NCBI GenBank assembly: GCA_033980235.1
Contig: CM067062.1
Span: 13,411,991-13,475,990 of the forward strand
Source: Diadema setosum
Taxonomy: Eukaryota > Echinodermata > Echinoidea > Diadematoida > Diadematidae
Length of the DNA: 64,000 nt
Direction: 5' to 3'
Position 1 is the stretch's first letter; the number at the start of each line of letters is the position of its first letter. Shown in pieces: positions 11,973 to 23,843 of the stretch. The position numbers and the translations under genes are program-made. Under the pieces are notes generated by a model that was given only the letters and a program-made list of their open reading frames with translations, was not told where the DNA came from and made no database searches.

Positions 11973-14002
11973 ACTTCTGTCTTCAAATGCAAACAAACTG
12001 CTTTGCCCTCCTTTCAGCAACTTCCTTTTATCATTTCTGTTTTTTTTTACTCCTACAGCTGGCCCCTGGTGACCTCTAAAGAACATTTTTCTCTCATTCA
12101 TTTTTCTCATTGTTTTTGGTTCATCGTATCATCATTATTGTGTCATTATCATATCATTTGGCTGCTAAGCTAGTTAAAAATATGGCACTGACCCTAACCA
12201 ACAGTTCTGGGTACACGTATTGCCCAATGCAGACAGCCCCTCCTTCTTTTTCGCACTGTGTGTGACTTGGGGCAGACCACTTCAAACAAGAAAACATCAC
12301 AAAAGATGATGACATTAGTCTCAAAACAAAAACAGCAAATATGCAGTGGCAAATTACAAAATTTTCCACATACTTACGGCCGGTATCTGCAGTATTTCAT
12401 GCAATCACACATAAGGAACAGTTTTGGTGTTTTTTACAAATGATCACAGACTTTCACTAAAATCTGCAAATTAAACAGGCCTACTGCTGATTTTGTTTGG
12501 ACTTGTTCAGTTTCTTCTGTACAGGCAAAATTGCTATGCAATAAGACTAACTTGAATTTCTGACGATGCTGGGTGGGTGCATAAGAGGATGCGTAAACTA
12601 CCCAATGTATCATAACCTGAGGTAACAGAGAATACTTTTCATCAGAGCGGGAGACAGTGACCACGGGTGTCGCCTCACAGATCGAAACTTTGCATTCTTG
12701 CAAATCAACTGATGCGTCTGTGCACAATCCATAACACATTCACACAAACACACACACACACACACACATACATACATACATACAAAAATACATGTAGAAC
12801 CTTGAGGCAAGAGAATTCACATCTTAAATTGGGGGAAAAACACAAGGGACCAGCACTCAAAGCCATCCACAGCATCTCTCATTCCCTTTCAAAATCTTCA
12901 TAGATCTCTATCTTCTCCCTAATACATGTCCTTCATGCAAGTAACGCTACAGTTGCCCTTAATCTGTTACACAAAATTACTTACAGGTTGCATCTTACCA
13001 CTATAGGGACCTTTACCTCTGTGGGACACAATATTGCCTGGCACAGCGATACTTTTTAGACAAACGTAATAAAAATGACTACATATGATCTATATATATC
13101 ATTCTGGATAACATCATTCTGGATAACACGCTACTGATGTGATGTCTGTACTGGTGAGATCGCACACTGCACACACGCATGTATATTGTACATGTGCTTG
13201 ATGACACAAGTGTGATGAGGAAAAAAAAACTTCATCATGGGGCACAAGAAAAGGTTAACAAAGATTTCACTCACATTTGTCCATTGCCTTTCCTTTAGGT
13301 TAAATAAACTACATGTATACTTTGAAGGCTTACTTGTCTATGCAAACATCAATGTGACAGCCACATTCAATGTGTAATACTTAAATATGGAAAAAATACT
13401 GCCTTCTCTCAAAATCATAAGGTAGGGATTTCTCCATAAAATGTATGTGCATCTTTTTCCCCAGCCATTACGTGAGCATAAAATTGTGACAATTTCCCCT
13501 AATGAAACTGCCTAGAACATCTGCGGATGACAATACTGATGCAGTCAACAGTATACAGGATGGCTACCTGTCCGTAAAGTTTGGTATATCACGTCTCCAG
13601 CATGTGATTTCTTTCTGTGAGTGAGGTTTGCTCTGCCTCACCCATATATGTCATCCAACAATCAACAATCCTACATCCTATTCAGTGGTCCCACTTGGCT
13701 ACTTGTGGTATCAGCTCCTTCGAGGAATTTGAGGATGCAGGATATGATGAGTTTCACTGGCTGGACATGAAGACTTAAGATGGAGATCACCGTTATCATA
13801 CTACATTGAGAGCCTGATATCAATATTGCGCATTGTCAAGAACTGCCGCGATGCACTCACGACATATTAATAGCTCGTTGTATGCAACAACGATTTGTTT
13901 GCGTCCTTTTGTTGTGCGCTTCACTGTGTAACTCCAACATCTTTTGAACTACACTGCACCTGCTGCAGGGGAAAAATTTTGTCCAACTCATACTTTGTGA
14001 CA
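11973..14002 (-). other. Presumed 3' UTR and downstream region of the TBC1D10-like gene
   Basis: There is no coding sequence. It holds a CA/CATA tract at 12741-12784 and a small tandem copy of CATCATTCTGGATAA at 13097-13127. It is called 3' UTR only by position after the stop codon at 14003. Confidence 0.35.
12741..12784. repeat. CA/CATA microsatellite
   Basis: CA repeats run into CATA repeats. Confidence 0.85.
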
Positions 14003-15553
14003 TCATACCGTCGTTCCATAATCAAGGCTGTGATAGTCTCTTGTTTGATGCCGCATCGCCCGCTCACTTCGGCCAGTGTCGCTGCTTCCATTGCTCATGT
14101 GTGCAATGCCCCCAGCCAAGTCTGTACCGTTGGAGTACGAGTGGGGGATCCTGCCCCCACCGCCGGCCTCTTTGGCGTCCTTCACAGGGCTCGATGGTTC
14201 CGATGTTGGAGAGAGTCGTCGCTTCTCCTCCTCCTCTCGCTCCCGAGCTTGCTTCTTCTTGAGCAGGTCCTCGTAGCTGGGGATCTCTGGGATGGGGCCG
14301 ATGTTGGCCATCCCGTTCCACTGCTCCAGAACCTCGTCGCTGTAGATCAGCCCCCTGCGCTTCTCGGAGCCATGCTTTGAGTTCTCTGATGGAGTCTTCC
14401 AACGCTCCACCACCTCGTAGTCACTCAGGTTTGTCGGTGAGGATAGATTGCCGTCGCTAACATCTTCCGGCCTGGTGGAGCCATTCGCTGCATCAGTTTT
14501 GGGCTCCTTGTCTTTCTTCTTCTTGCCTTTCTTGTCTTTCTTCTTGTCCTTCTTGGAGACAGATTTGATGGACTCCGTGTCTCCTTGCCACTGCTGCTCC
14601 GATTCCGGTGTTGCACTGCCATCTGCACTCGAGACCATGCCCGGTAAGGAAGATCCAATACTTCCATCGTAGCTCTTTTTCCTCTTCTTCTCTTTCTTTT
14701 TGTCCTTCCCCAGGGAGCCGTACATCCTATCGTCGGGCACTGTCGTTATACTGCTGGCATCGTCCAACCTCGCCTCGAACACCATGTCCTTGTCCTTGTG
14801 TTTGCCTTTGCTCTTCTTCTTCTTCCCCTTCTTCAAGTCGCTCAGGTCCACCACTCCCTCTGGTGTTGTCACCACACTCCCGGCATCCTCCGCCCCCTTC
14901 TCCAGGCCTTCTGACTCTTTGCCCTTACTTTTCTTCTTCTTGTCCTTCTTTTTCTTCTTCCCATCCTCAGCATCCAGCATGTCCTCACTGGTGTAGTCCC
15001 TCTCAGAGGATGTTCCGTTGCGTCCCTTCACGCTCTTAGTAGGGCTTGCCGAAGACATGCTCACCCGGTCCACAATCTCAAACTCCCTCTCCAGGTCTGG
15101 ACTCGACAGATCTTTACTAGTCTTCCTCTCTGCCGCCCACGCCGTGTTAAGCACCAGCTTGTCTTGCTTTTTCAATTTCTTGTCCTTCTTCTTCTTCTTC
15201 TTTTTAGAGTCCTTGGAATCCTTCTCCTCCCCAACGCCGTTGCTCACCAGGTCTGGGTTGGGGTTCTCCAGATCCTCCTCCTGCTCGTCCAGCAAGTCCA
15301 TAGAGTTTGTTGCGCTGGTCACCGACTCCGTGTCGAACTGCCTGTTCCGCTCCTTCTCCTTGCGTTTCTTCTCCTTCTCCCACTCCTTGGCCGGGTTCTT
15401 GACCTTGGAAGTCTTCTTCTTGACCTCGATGTCACGGGCCATGGCAGCGGCCTTCTCCGAGGAGAGCTGCCTATCCCTGATGGCCTTTCTCCTGGCCAGG
15501 GAAAGCGAGTGCTCAGCTTCCAGGTCCTTCTCGAACACCTTCATCCTCAGCAT
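14003..15553 (-). CDS. TBC1D10: TBC1D10-like Rab GAP: last coding exon, lysine-rich tail and PDZ ligand
   Basis: This exon encodes 516 residues and the stop. It opens after an AG acceptor (TATCCAG) in phase 0. The first 30 residues (MLRMKVFEKDLEAEHSLSLA...) align without gaps with the segment after the TBC domain in vertebrate TBC1D10A (EPI64). The rest is disordered and charged. Five lysine clusters (near residues 117-131, 198-213, 241-256, 282-292 and 332-350) alternate with acidic, Ser/Thr-rich spacers such as DTESVTS, DASSITT and DTESIKS. A later part has YEVVERWKTPSE and IPEIPSYEDLLKKKQARERE. The protein ends DYGTTV, a class I PDZ ligand; vertebrate EPI64 also ends in one and binds EBP50 in microvilli. 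The lysine blocks are longer than I recall for vertebrates. Tail function is inferred. Confidence 0.85.
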   Translation of the reverse strand: MLRMKVFEKDLEAEHSLSLARRKAIRDRQLSSEKAAAMARDIEVKKKTSKVKNPAKEWEKEKKRKEKERNRQFDTESVTSATNSMDLLDEQEEDLENPNPDLVSNGVGEEKDSKDSKKKKKKKDKKLKKQDKLVLNTAWAAERKTSKDLSSPDLEREFEIVDRVSMSSASPTKSVKGRNGTSSERDYTSEDMLDAEDGKKKKKDKKKKSKGKESEGLEKGAEDAGSVVTTPEGVVDLSDLKKGKKKKSKGKHKDKDMVFEARLDDASSITTVPDDRMYGSLGKDKKKEKKRKKSYDGSIGSSLPGMVSSADGSATPESEQQWQGDTESIKSVSKKDKKKDKKGKKKKDKEPKTDAANGSTRPEDVSDGNLSSPTNLSDYEVVERWKTPSENSKHGSEKRRGLIYSDEVLEQWNGMANIGPIPEIPSYEDLLKKKQAREREEEEKRRLSPTSEPSSPVKDAKEAGGGGRIPHSYSNGTDLAGGIAHMSNGSSDTGRSERAMRHQTRDYHSLDYGTTV

Positions 15554-16785
15554 CTGGATAGTGGGGGACAAAGTCACAAAGAAATATATAAAGGAATGTC
15601 TGCAATTAAACATGCCAAACTTGTCAGCTTATCATACATGGATAGTTAGTGACTGGAGTGATGACCACAATATAGATTTAGCTGTCAGAAGGTAGAATTC
15701 TGGCAATAAGACATTGAGGTTATTGCCCACTTAACTAATATTCTAATTGCAAACAACAAGAAAAGCTTTTGCAGTTCAAAGACACAAAAAAAAAAATGTA
15801 CAAAACTTTACAGGAAAGGGTGGTTTCTCTCTAAAACAATTTTTAAAAATCATTTTATCAGTTTCATTTTTTCAACTTTTCAACTTTTAATTTTTCTGTG
15901 ATATATAGTAAACAGTATGGCCTCATCAACACTAAGTACAGTACAAGGATGCTCATTTGATTTCAAAGCCACTTATTCCATGCACGTAAGTAATGCTCCG
16001 AAAATTATTTCAAACAAGAAGAAAGCTCCCAACAACACTCAACAGGAATTTTAGAAAAAAAACAAACAAACTACCATTTACGACAGTCAAACTAGCATGC
16101 ACTTTGATATCAGATGCAAGAAAAAGAAGAAGATGAAGGAGATAATCAAAGCTAGTCCAATGCTAAATCCTGTGCTACAGATCTTAGGAAATCGTATAGA
16201 TATTATGCACTGCCTAAAGACCCTGTAGTGGGGATACCATGGGGTGGGAAGGCTGGCCCAGCTTGGATATATTCAAGAATTCCCTAAACGGATTGTGTAC
16301 AGCTTTATTATCAATCTCTATAATTATTATGTAAGTACACACCCAGCCAAAGAATCTCAAATGGAGTCAACCTTTACCAACAGGCATACTCTTCGATGCA
16401 CATATTTGCTGGCCAGTGCTATTTGTGGTTTTCGAATGTATTCTGGTGGGCAGCGAAGTTATCGGGTCACCCATAAATCCCCCATGAAACCAGGGCCCCC
16501 ATTTCATAAAACTTGTTATCAATAACAAGTAACGATAGTTGCCATAAGCTACTGAAATCCTTGCATCTGATTGGCTGAGAGCAAATTTGTCATAGAAATA
16601 TGGAAGTTGTTACTGATAACAAGTTTTATGAAACGGGACCCTGGTCTTTAAGATATACATGTACTTCTCCTAAAGAGTGCCAATAATGAATGGGGTAACA
16701 GACAACATGGAAAAACCAAGTCATCAAATGAAAGAAAGGAAAGAAAATGCTACAGCACAGATCTTCCCCGTGCTATTCTCACTAC
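15554..16785 (-). other. TBC1D10-like intron (1.2 kb)
   Basis: The intron is bounded by GTAGTG at the 16786 exon and ATCCAG at the 15553 exon, both phase 0. It contains the MITE at 16491-16643 and an otherwise AT-rich sequence. Confidence 0.75.
16491..16643. repeat. MITE with CAGGGCCCC-type inverted ends, 153 bp
   Basis: Left end CAGGGCCCCCATTTCATAAA; right end TTTTATGAAACGGGACCCTG. The match continues through AACTTGTTATCA. A CAG start is common in hAT-type elements, but no 8-bp duplication is clear. A related but diverged element is at 56114-56281. Confidence 0.7.
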
Positions 16786-16940
16786 CTCTCCAGCGAGGAA
16801 GTCCTCCTGGACCACGGCGTCTGGAATGTGCTTGAGTTTCTCCATGGTCTCGTAGAGTCCCTGGCTCTCGGCCAGCTGCTGAGCCGATCCCACCGTGTGC
16901 TTCAACAGGACCAGGGCCACTCTAAACAGGATCTTTACAC
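16786..16940 (-). CDS. TBC1D10: TBC1D10-like Rab GAP: end of the TBC domain
   Basis: The exon has 155 bp: two bases finish the Gly codon split from the previous exon, then 51 codons, ending in phase 0 before GTAGTG. The acceptor is TACAG. The peptide starts VKILFRVALVLLKH, the helix after WDMFFCEG, and continues TVGSAQQLAESQGLYETMEKLKHIPDAV to FLAGE. The same segment in vertebrate TBC1D10 reads GVKIIFRVGLVLLKH and is followed by a helix with the same spacing. It packs the C-terminal lobe of the TBC fold. Neighbouring introns are 656 bp and 1.2 kb. Confidence 0.88.
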
Positions 16941-17596
16941 CTGTATGGGATTGGGGGAAGAAAGGGGAGATGGCATAAGTCATTGATAACGGTGTTGATA
17001 AGATTATTGCCAATGAAAAAAAGGAAAACAAAAACAAAAACAAAGATCAGGACGGTGAACTACAAGCTGAGGGGAAAAAAAAGACACAGAATAAGAAGAA
17101 GGCAGGACAGTGTCAAAAAGCAGTTTCCACTGTTTCTTTAGTATATCTTCCTTAACTCATTGAGGACAAGTCCTGAGTACACTCGGGCAAGTGTCTATGG
17201 GAAATGCATGTTGTACCAAAATCAGTCTGTCCTCAACAAGTTAATCCTGCCATTCATTTGAAAGTAAGGCGATAGTTTCCCACATTAACTCACTTGGAAC
17301 CACAGTGAAACTTCACATAGATTGTTTTTTTTTTTTATTGAAAGACTTCAGAATCATAATTTTGATAGTAGAAACAAGACACTTGTATTAATAAACTTAA
17401 TCCTTCCTGATGGTATCTACAGAAAAGTGTTGAGCCATAAAATATGTTTCTGATTGAATTCATTTCCAGTCTTTTGATATATCAGGATATATCCCAACAA
17501 AGTTGTGGAAAGGTGGGAAAGTGTGACTGGACTGACACCTGCTTAACAGATGTTTGACATCATCACAAATAAAACATATCCAATGCAATATCTCAC
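16941..17596 (-). other. TBC1D10-like intron (656 bp)
   Basis: A phase 1 intron that splits a glycine codon. It contains the short TTAA element at 17152-17244. Confidence 0.8.
17152..17244. repeat. Short TTAA-bounded element, copy 1 of 2 (93 bp)
   Basis: It begins TTAACTCATTGAGGACAAG and ends CTGTCCTCAACAAGTTAA, so the ends are inverted. The centre (AGTACACTCGG..AAGTGTCTATGGGAAATG) closely matches 33315-33407. Confidence 0.75.
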
Positions 17597-17711
17597 CTTC
17601 GCAGAAGAACATGTCCCACACACGCAGCACAGACGTCCACGGCAGAGTTCTGGCAAATATGCACATAAACCACTCCGTCATGTACAGGATCGGCTCTATC
17701 CTGTGCTTTTT
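17597..17711 (-). CDS. TBC1D10: TBC1D10-like Rab GAP: TBC domain exon with WDMFF core
   Basis: The exon has 115 bp, giving 38 codons plus the first base of a Gly codon. The acceptor is GACAG before AAAAAGCAC and the donor is GAAG before GTGAGA. The peptide is [20 protein letters not shown], then [18 protein letters not shown]. The block [28 protein letters not shown] is nearly invariant in TBC1D10 proteins, which makes the family assignment firm. In the fold this is the region around the conserved W-D of the TBC core. Confidence 0.92.
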
Positions 17712-18179
17712 CTGTCATGCAATAAAATATAAGACAGAGCAGAAAAGCTTTAGAATTAAAAACCTTTTTTTCTTTCCTCCCTTGTTTTACTCCTGACCCG
17801 CTCACAACAAAATTAGCTAGATGAGATAGTGTGCATTTCTGTAACACCAGATCCCATTTATGTTTCTTGCATACACATCAGAACTTCTGTCTACACCACT
17901 GGAGGGTCAAATAAATATAGATACAATGTATATTTATTATCTACTACATTTTCACCAACATAAACTATAAGATCTTTCTCTACTGTTAAAATCTTTAAAA
18001 GAAGACTTGGCTGAGGACTGTGGTGTACTCCCATAGGATGCAGCAAACCTTCAGAGGAGGTTGAAGACACCCATACAAGTTTTGCAAAGTATGATCGTTT
18101 GCAAACGGGAGCACAACATGAAAAAAAAAATCAAATTGACAGAAAGAGTGGAAGAAGTCTGACAGGAGAAAAAAAAAAA

Positions 18180-18393
18180 TACTGTAAAACGAGGAATATT
18201 CACGTGCATTTTAATTTCACAAAGTTTGCGAGAGCCAAGAGTCACGAAATTAAAGACGTGAAAGTTCTTGTCTACATGTACACTATACGCATTGAATGTT
18301 AGAGACAACTCGTGAAAATTTCACGCCGCGGAAAAGGCCATCGGCACCAATTCGCGAAAATTTCATGCCGCGAAAATATTGTGTTTTACAGTA
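18180..18393. repeat. TACTGTAAAAC-family MITE, best preserved copy
   Basis: The ends are TACTGTAAAAC and GTTTTACAGTA. The inside has GTGCATTTTAATTTCAC, GAGAGCCAAGAGTCACGAAA, CGCATTGAATG and two CGCGAAAATTTCA-type blocks. It serves as the reference copy for the family in this window. Confidence 0.85.
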
Positions 18394-19258
18394 AGGTGTT
18401 AAAGACAAAGGAAATGAGAAAAGGAGAAAGCAAAACAGAGAGAGAGAGAAAGGGAAGAAAAATGGGGGAAAAAGCAATGACAATAACATACATGTTACAA
18501 CATAATGACTGCAGAGAACCAAGCATAGCATTACAGGTGTACATACGACACAGAAATAAATAAGGCAGCAAGCAAGGGGGAAACAAAGAGGGCAGCAAAC
18601 AGCATGAGACAACCATTACTGATTGACTGTGTGTATACAGCCATACAGAGAAGACCACTTATATATTCTTTCTATATGATTCGGCACGCCGTACACCGGG
18701 GTACCGCGTTGTATAGCGCCATCTCATGCCCATTATTTATAAAGCGTATCCGAATTCAGATACGCCAATTCCGAATTCGGATACGGCAAAGTCGTCGCAA
18801 TGAACTAGCACCATAGATGTTTTTCGAGGTAATTTCTAACACCACACCGTTTTGTAAACATCATCTACCGTAACTTTTATTTTCCAGGAAAAAAAAGATA
18901 ATCACCGAAAGCCCAGAAAATTCACCCCAAAATCAACTGTATTTCTTCAAAATTTGATCATGTGGGCTGCCATCTTTATAATCTTCTACGCATGCGCGAA
19001 TGGTCGATAATAAGAGATGAAATGCGAAAGAAAAAGGTTCAGAGCAGAAAATAATTATTAGTTGCATACATTAATTGTTGCATAATCACAAATAAGAAAA
19101 CATTTTTGTGCATAATAATACTAAAATAATAAAAAAAAATATTTTGACACATTTTTTGGTAAGCCAGGGTACAGCGCTGAAAAAAAAAAGAAATTAATTC
19201 AACAAAATGGCGAATTTTCATTTGGTACCCCAGGGTACCAAATATTGCATCATATGCT

Positions 19259-19300
19259 AGAAAGCTTGCCAGAGGCTTGCCCAACATAGCAACAACTAAA
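19259..19300. repeat. Family-D repeat fragment
   Basis: GAAAGCTTGCCAGAGGCTTGCCCAACATAGCAAC resembles the starts of 25618 and 58262 (AGCTTGxxGGAGGCTTGCCC.ACCTTGCAA). Only the core remains. Confidence 0.45.
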
Positions 19301-20489
19301 GTATACAAGCTGCATTTTAACTATTGAAATACATTGTAGATGTATACCAGTGGAAGGTGGATTGACATGCTTGATGATACATGAAGGTCTTTATTAAAAG
19401 TAAACATTACACTCAAATACACTCATATATGTGAACTAGCCTGCCGATATTCCCTTTTCATCCATGTTGGGTAGCTGTGGTGTTTCCCAATCAAGACCAG
19501 CATATGATGAATATTCCAGAGTGCCCTTTGTATTAACTGTAGTCATCACTGCCCGCATGAAACTGCTTTCATAACAACGACACCTCTACTGGAGTACACT
19601 GCATTGATCAGAACTCATTTAATCTTAGCATATAAATTTGACAACTTACTGTGTGTTTCATTGTACAAGTAACAACATACTGCAGGACCCCCCCCCCCCC
19701 AGCAAAAACAAAAACAAATAAAACAAAACAAAGACAATTTTTGAAGCAACAAGATGAGTCAAATTTCAGAGCAATATTGTGTAAAAATATTATCTTACTT
19801 TTTACAGGAGAACACCAAAACAATGCCTCCCCTCATAAACACTGCCTTTATTGGAGTTTTACATGTCTGTTTTCCTGATTGACTGTTTGCAGAGGAAAAA
19901 ACTCTTGAAATAACCTGGTGACTCACGCGGTATATAGCACTGACATTGTGGAAAGTATTGTTCCACCTTTTACAAAACACAACACTTTTAATCTTGTTCT
20001 ATCCTGGTCTTCAGGGGCACAATGCCACAACAGTTTTGACGGACAAAGCTGTGACTCACATGATAATAACTTCTTCTTTTTTCAAGCCCACATGTCTCCT
20101 CTTGTGTATTCTAAACACACTATTTATTTCCAGCTACTATTTCAAAACACTGCACATTGTTTACATTCCATGAGTACATCTCATCTAAACATTGCTCTTG
20201 AAAGTCGCTGATTACCTATGGAAGCAAACATCATATCGAGATGTACAAAGAATTGTATCTCAATCCTCAAGTGAGCTTATTAGTACATTCACATTATTAC
20301 TGTCTGCACAGTAACTAAGCTCCCTTTGGTTAACATTTTCTGCTTAAATTGGCAATATACACAGGTGACATTTTAACATTATTGGAGAAATAACTGTGCT
20401 TATTTGATAAATTATAGTGCTGGGTGAGGGGTGATTATCCAATGATGTCATAGCACCCTCTGCTAAGAATTTAGGTTGTGATTTTGTTG

Positions 20490-20645
20490 GCATTGGTTTT
20501 TCTGTGTGCTTGTCTGTCTGTCTGTCTGTCTAACTGCAAATAACTAAAAAGTTACACATGGATTTGGATGAAACTTACTGGAAGAGTTGATAATGACACA
20601 AGGAACGAATAATCAAATTTTGGTAGTGATCCGGAAAACCGTCTG
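20490..20645 (+). repeat. Dispersed repeat with a TGTC tract head, copy 1 of 2
   Basis: After TCTGTCTGTCTGTCTAACTG come GCAAATAACTAAAAAGTTA, GATTTGGATGAAACTTACTG, GTTGATAATGACACAAGGAA and TTTTGGTAGTGATCCGGAA. The reverse complement of 63322-63480 has the same blocks in the same order. The type is unknown; I recall similar sequence from several marine invertebrates. Confidence 0.65.
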
Positions 20646-23126
20646 GATCCAGGACACTTTTGTTTCTTTTTTTTTTTAAGGGTTATCATTGGCAAATCTA
20701 TAGGGTGAAAAAAGAAGGAGTTCAAGCTGCGCATATTTGAGGTGTGCACATGCGCAAGTGAGCACGCACTCGAGGCGCAGCGTGCAGTTAGCTGCTGAAG
20801 AGGTACACAGGTACACACAACAACAACAAAAAAAAGCTTCTTTATCAATGGGAAATTTGGCGATTTTTAGCATGCATGAATGGGTATCAGGGTGAAAATG
20901 AGCTGCTTGGCGGTGGTCTGCGCTCTCTGAGCGCTTTTCTGGTTCTTATAAGTTCCAATGGGATGACCACAGATTCCTTGCAATCAACTAATTTTTGCCT
21001 GGGAAATGGCAGTGTGATGTGGCAGACATGTAACCATATGGTGAAAGGGCAGCATTCTGTTTTTAAATCTTTCTTTCTTTCTTTCTTCTGCCCTTCTTTC
21101 CTCTCTTTGCTTTCAATATCTTTCTCTTCTTTCTACTCATGTTTTCCTGTGGCCTTTTGAGTTTGGTTGGCCGACAACCAAATTTGGACACAGTGGCTAC
21201 CCGGTATTTCAGCTGCCCGACTGGACTACAAGCAAAAGGGGGTTCAGCATGGGTATTGGCATTAAGGACAGTTCCTTTCAAGAATGTCAGTCTGGGAGAT
21301 TAAACGAGGAACTCGGTGAAAACAAGAAAGAGGAATGCAAATTCATGAGTCAGCTTCCAGGCACGACAGGAATCACCGTTTCAAAGTTAGAAGTCACCAA
21401 GCACGAGACATTGTAGTGTCATTTTAATCCAAAGGGGCATCCATAGTACGCTAAAATGTCAGCTAACCACTGCAGTGTACACGTATATAACTTACAGACA
21501 GTCAATCCGCTGGGTCACACTGAGACACGTTATTTACTTGATGTCTAACAGAACTGGCTGGTGATGATGTTCTAAAACTGACTGCATCATACACTTTTAT
21601 GTAATGATAGTTTGCTTTTATAAGCTTCTTGAGTATCTTTGCATTTCTTCTGATAAAATAGGCCTAAATAGGCCATTAATAGGTAAATGCTGTTAAGATA
21701 TGGAAATGATATTTTCAACAGCCTTTAATTCATGTGCTAGAGTTTGACTTGACTTCACACTGAAACTGCTTTTGTAGTTTGTATTTTATTGGGGTTTGAA
21801 GGTTAGTCATTCTCCTTCAGTTATCTTCAGTTATCTATTGAGATGGAGAAAATAAGTTCAATTTCCCATCTGGAGGGCCGAAAGTTTTTTGATCCTCTTT
21901 TTGTATATGGGTAATGCTGTAACTCATGTTGCCATACACTAAAGCAAATGTTCAGTAACACGGTAAAAGTAATGACGCTACATCTTGTTTGATGCAAATA
22001 GATAAACACTCTCTATATTTGTTCATTTTTAGAGATAAGCCTGGCAAAATAGACTACTCAAGGCTGTGGTCAAGAATACAAGATACATAAACTCATCAGT
22101 CTATCAAGACAAAAAAGGATGATGCCATGTTATATAGCACTGTGACATATTAGCTGTCAGTGTCTCGGGAAAATCACTGTCAGATAGATCAGAAATATTA
22201 AAAAAAAAAAGACTAGAAATATCTGAAAAAGGGAGCATTCTCACGGAAAACGTACTTCTGAGCAGACAACTCCCATTAGTGATTCACAGTGATTCATTCC
22301 AAGCCTGTGATCACATTTCTAACCCATTCAATATCAGAAAAAAAAAAGTCACTTCCTTTTAGTATCATCGCACTTGAGATTCATGAATGTACATGAATTC
22401 ACATTTTGCTCAATATGGCAGGTTTGACTAGGAAAATCTTCCGAGAGTCCATCTCCTTTTTCAAATTTCAAAGGCAAGGCTGGCATGAAGTTGGGTGATA
22501 TTGGGTTTCTCATCGATGCAAAATCTGAGCCCGCATTTCCTGTTCCACAGCAGCTTTCATTATTTTCTGGATGTCAGGCTCAAAGAATAAGCAACTATCC
22601 CGGGAAATAACTACTCAACAGATATGAGCAACAGAGTTCTTCCTAGAATGTAGTACATGATCTGGGTAATCTTGTACAAATCAAGAAATCTAATGCCCCT
22701 AAAATGACAGGGAAAAAAGTTCTTTTGGAAGAAGCTTGTTCAAGATCAGCACAATTTTTTTCTGATGGAGGAAAACAATCCACAAAACATAAAATATGAC
22801 ATTCAAGACTAATGAACCTGAGCAGGTTACACTTTGTAATGACATGTCCTCCATATAATCATAAACTCTTCCTCTGATCAAAACAATACAGGGAATAATT
22901 TTACAACTTGAATTTGATAAGGAATTTCAGCTGCTGAATAATATTTCAAAATTAAATTCTGCACACTTCTATGGAAGAAAATTGCAACACAAAGGACAGT
23001 TGGTCTCACATCTGCTTTAAAAAAAAATGCAAAGCAAACTGCAACACGATACTAGGAAAATTATTCCCTGAGAATACATCAAGAACGAACAAAGTAAAAG
23101 TAACACAAAACAAAACAAAACTGTAC

Positions 23127-23267
23127 CATGTGTTTGTGGGTCGCCGGCAAGACCTTCTTGATGAGACCAAACAGGACTTCTCCGTCCACCTGGACCGCCT
23201 CTAGGCCAGGACTGTAGTACCCTGTCAGGTAGCGCTCACAGATCTGGACCAGACACCAAAATGCCTC
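23127..23267 (-). CDS. TBC1D10: TBC1D10-like Rab GAP: TBC domain middle exon
   Basis: The exon has 141 bp, exactly 47 codons, phase 0 at both ends. The acceptor is CTGCAG before GAGGCA and the donor is CATG before GTACAG. The peptide begins [20 protein letters not shown], then [20 protein letters not shown] and PATHKHM. Vertebrate TBC1D10A has [18 protein letters not shown] here, followed by the same EAIQLDGEILF helix. It follows directly from the MPAE end of the 34966-35187 exon. The intron between them is 11.7 kb. Confidence 0.92.
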
Positions 23268-23429
23268 CTGCAGAAGAGAACAATGAAAGAATATTCTTTG
23301 GGTTTCTCTGACTCTTTTTTTATCTCATTTTATTCAAACTTCTACTGCTAGACTTCTCATCATGTTTTATGTAGTCTGTGTATCTTGCTTCAGAATTCTT
23401 CCGATTAGTCTCTTTGCCTTGCTTCATTC

Positions 23430-23453
23430 AAAAAAAAAAAAAAAAAAAAAAAA
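23430..23453. repeat. Poly(A) run of 24 bases
   Basis: An uninterrupted A-run that could be the tail of an old retroposed insertion, though no retroposon body was recognised beside it. Confidence 0.6.
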
Positions 23454-23486
23454 GGTTGGTCTTATAAAAAGAATGTTACTTCCACT

Positions 23487-23843
23487 TTAAAGGCATAATT
23501 TACCATTTGCAGATGAAAGCATTAGTGCTTTAAAACAGTTCTAAAATGTGGGTTAGGGATAGAAACAACTACTGTCAAAATTTGAATCCGTATAATCGAT
23601 GTTAAGTGTTGTTAAATACACAAAATGTGAACAATAGTTATAATAAAAATGTTTCCAGACTAAACCGTATACAGTTACGGTTTACTGAGAAAAACCCTGA
23701 TATCTCCTTATATTTTAGGTTTTATTGCAAATATTTCATATGGTAGGATGTTTTATGATACAACACACCTACACATATGCATCAAATGTGATATCTTGAA
23801 CATTTTTGAAATCACTGCTCCCAAAGGTAAACTGGACCTTTAA
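23487..23843. repeat. TTAA-bounded MITE family C, copy 1 of 2 (357 bp)
   Basis: It begins TTAAAGGCATAATTTACC and ends GGTAAACTGGACCTTTAA, inverted ends flanked by TTAA. A small internal palindrome, AAACCGTATACAGTTACGGT, sits near its centre. The whole sequence matches 42260-42613 in reverse orientation at about 85-90% by eye. Confidence 0.8.

Larger units (their letters stand above)
17712..23126 (-). other. TBC1D10-like intron (5.4 kb)
   Basis: A phase 0 intron. It carries the TACTGTAAAAC MITE at 18180-18393, a short family-D piece at 19259-19300 and the TGTCTGTC-headed repeat at 20490-20645. Small inverted motifs occur near 18669-18790 (GAATTCAGATACGCC and GAATTCGGATACGGC) and a near-palindromic GGTACCCCAGGGTACC at 19225-19240. 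No extra exon was recognised. Confidence 0.7.

Noticed and set aside
13895..15695. Several plus-strand frames of 90-225 codons opposite the last TBC exon
   Set aside because: They are the antisense of lysine/serine-rich coding DNA, seen as Ser/Phe/Leu-rich shadows.
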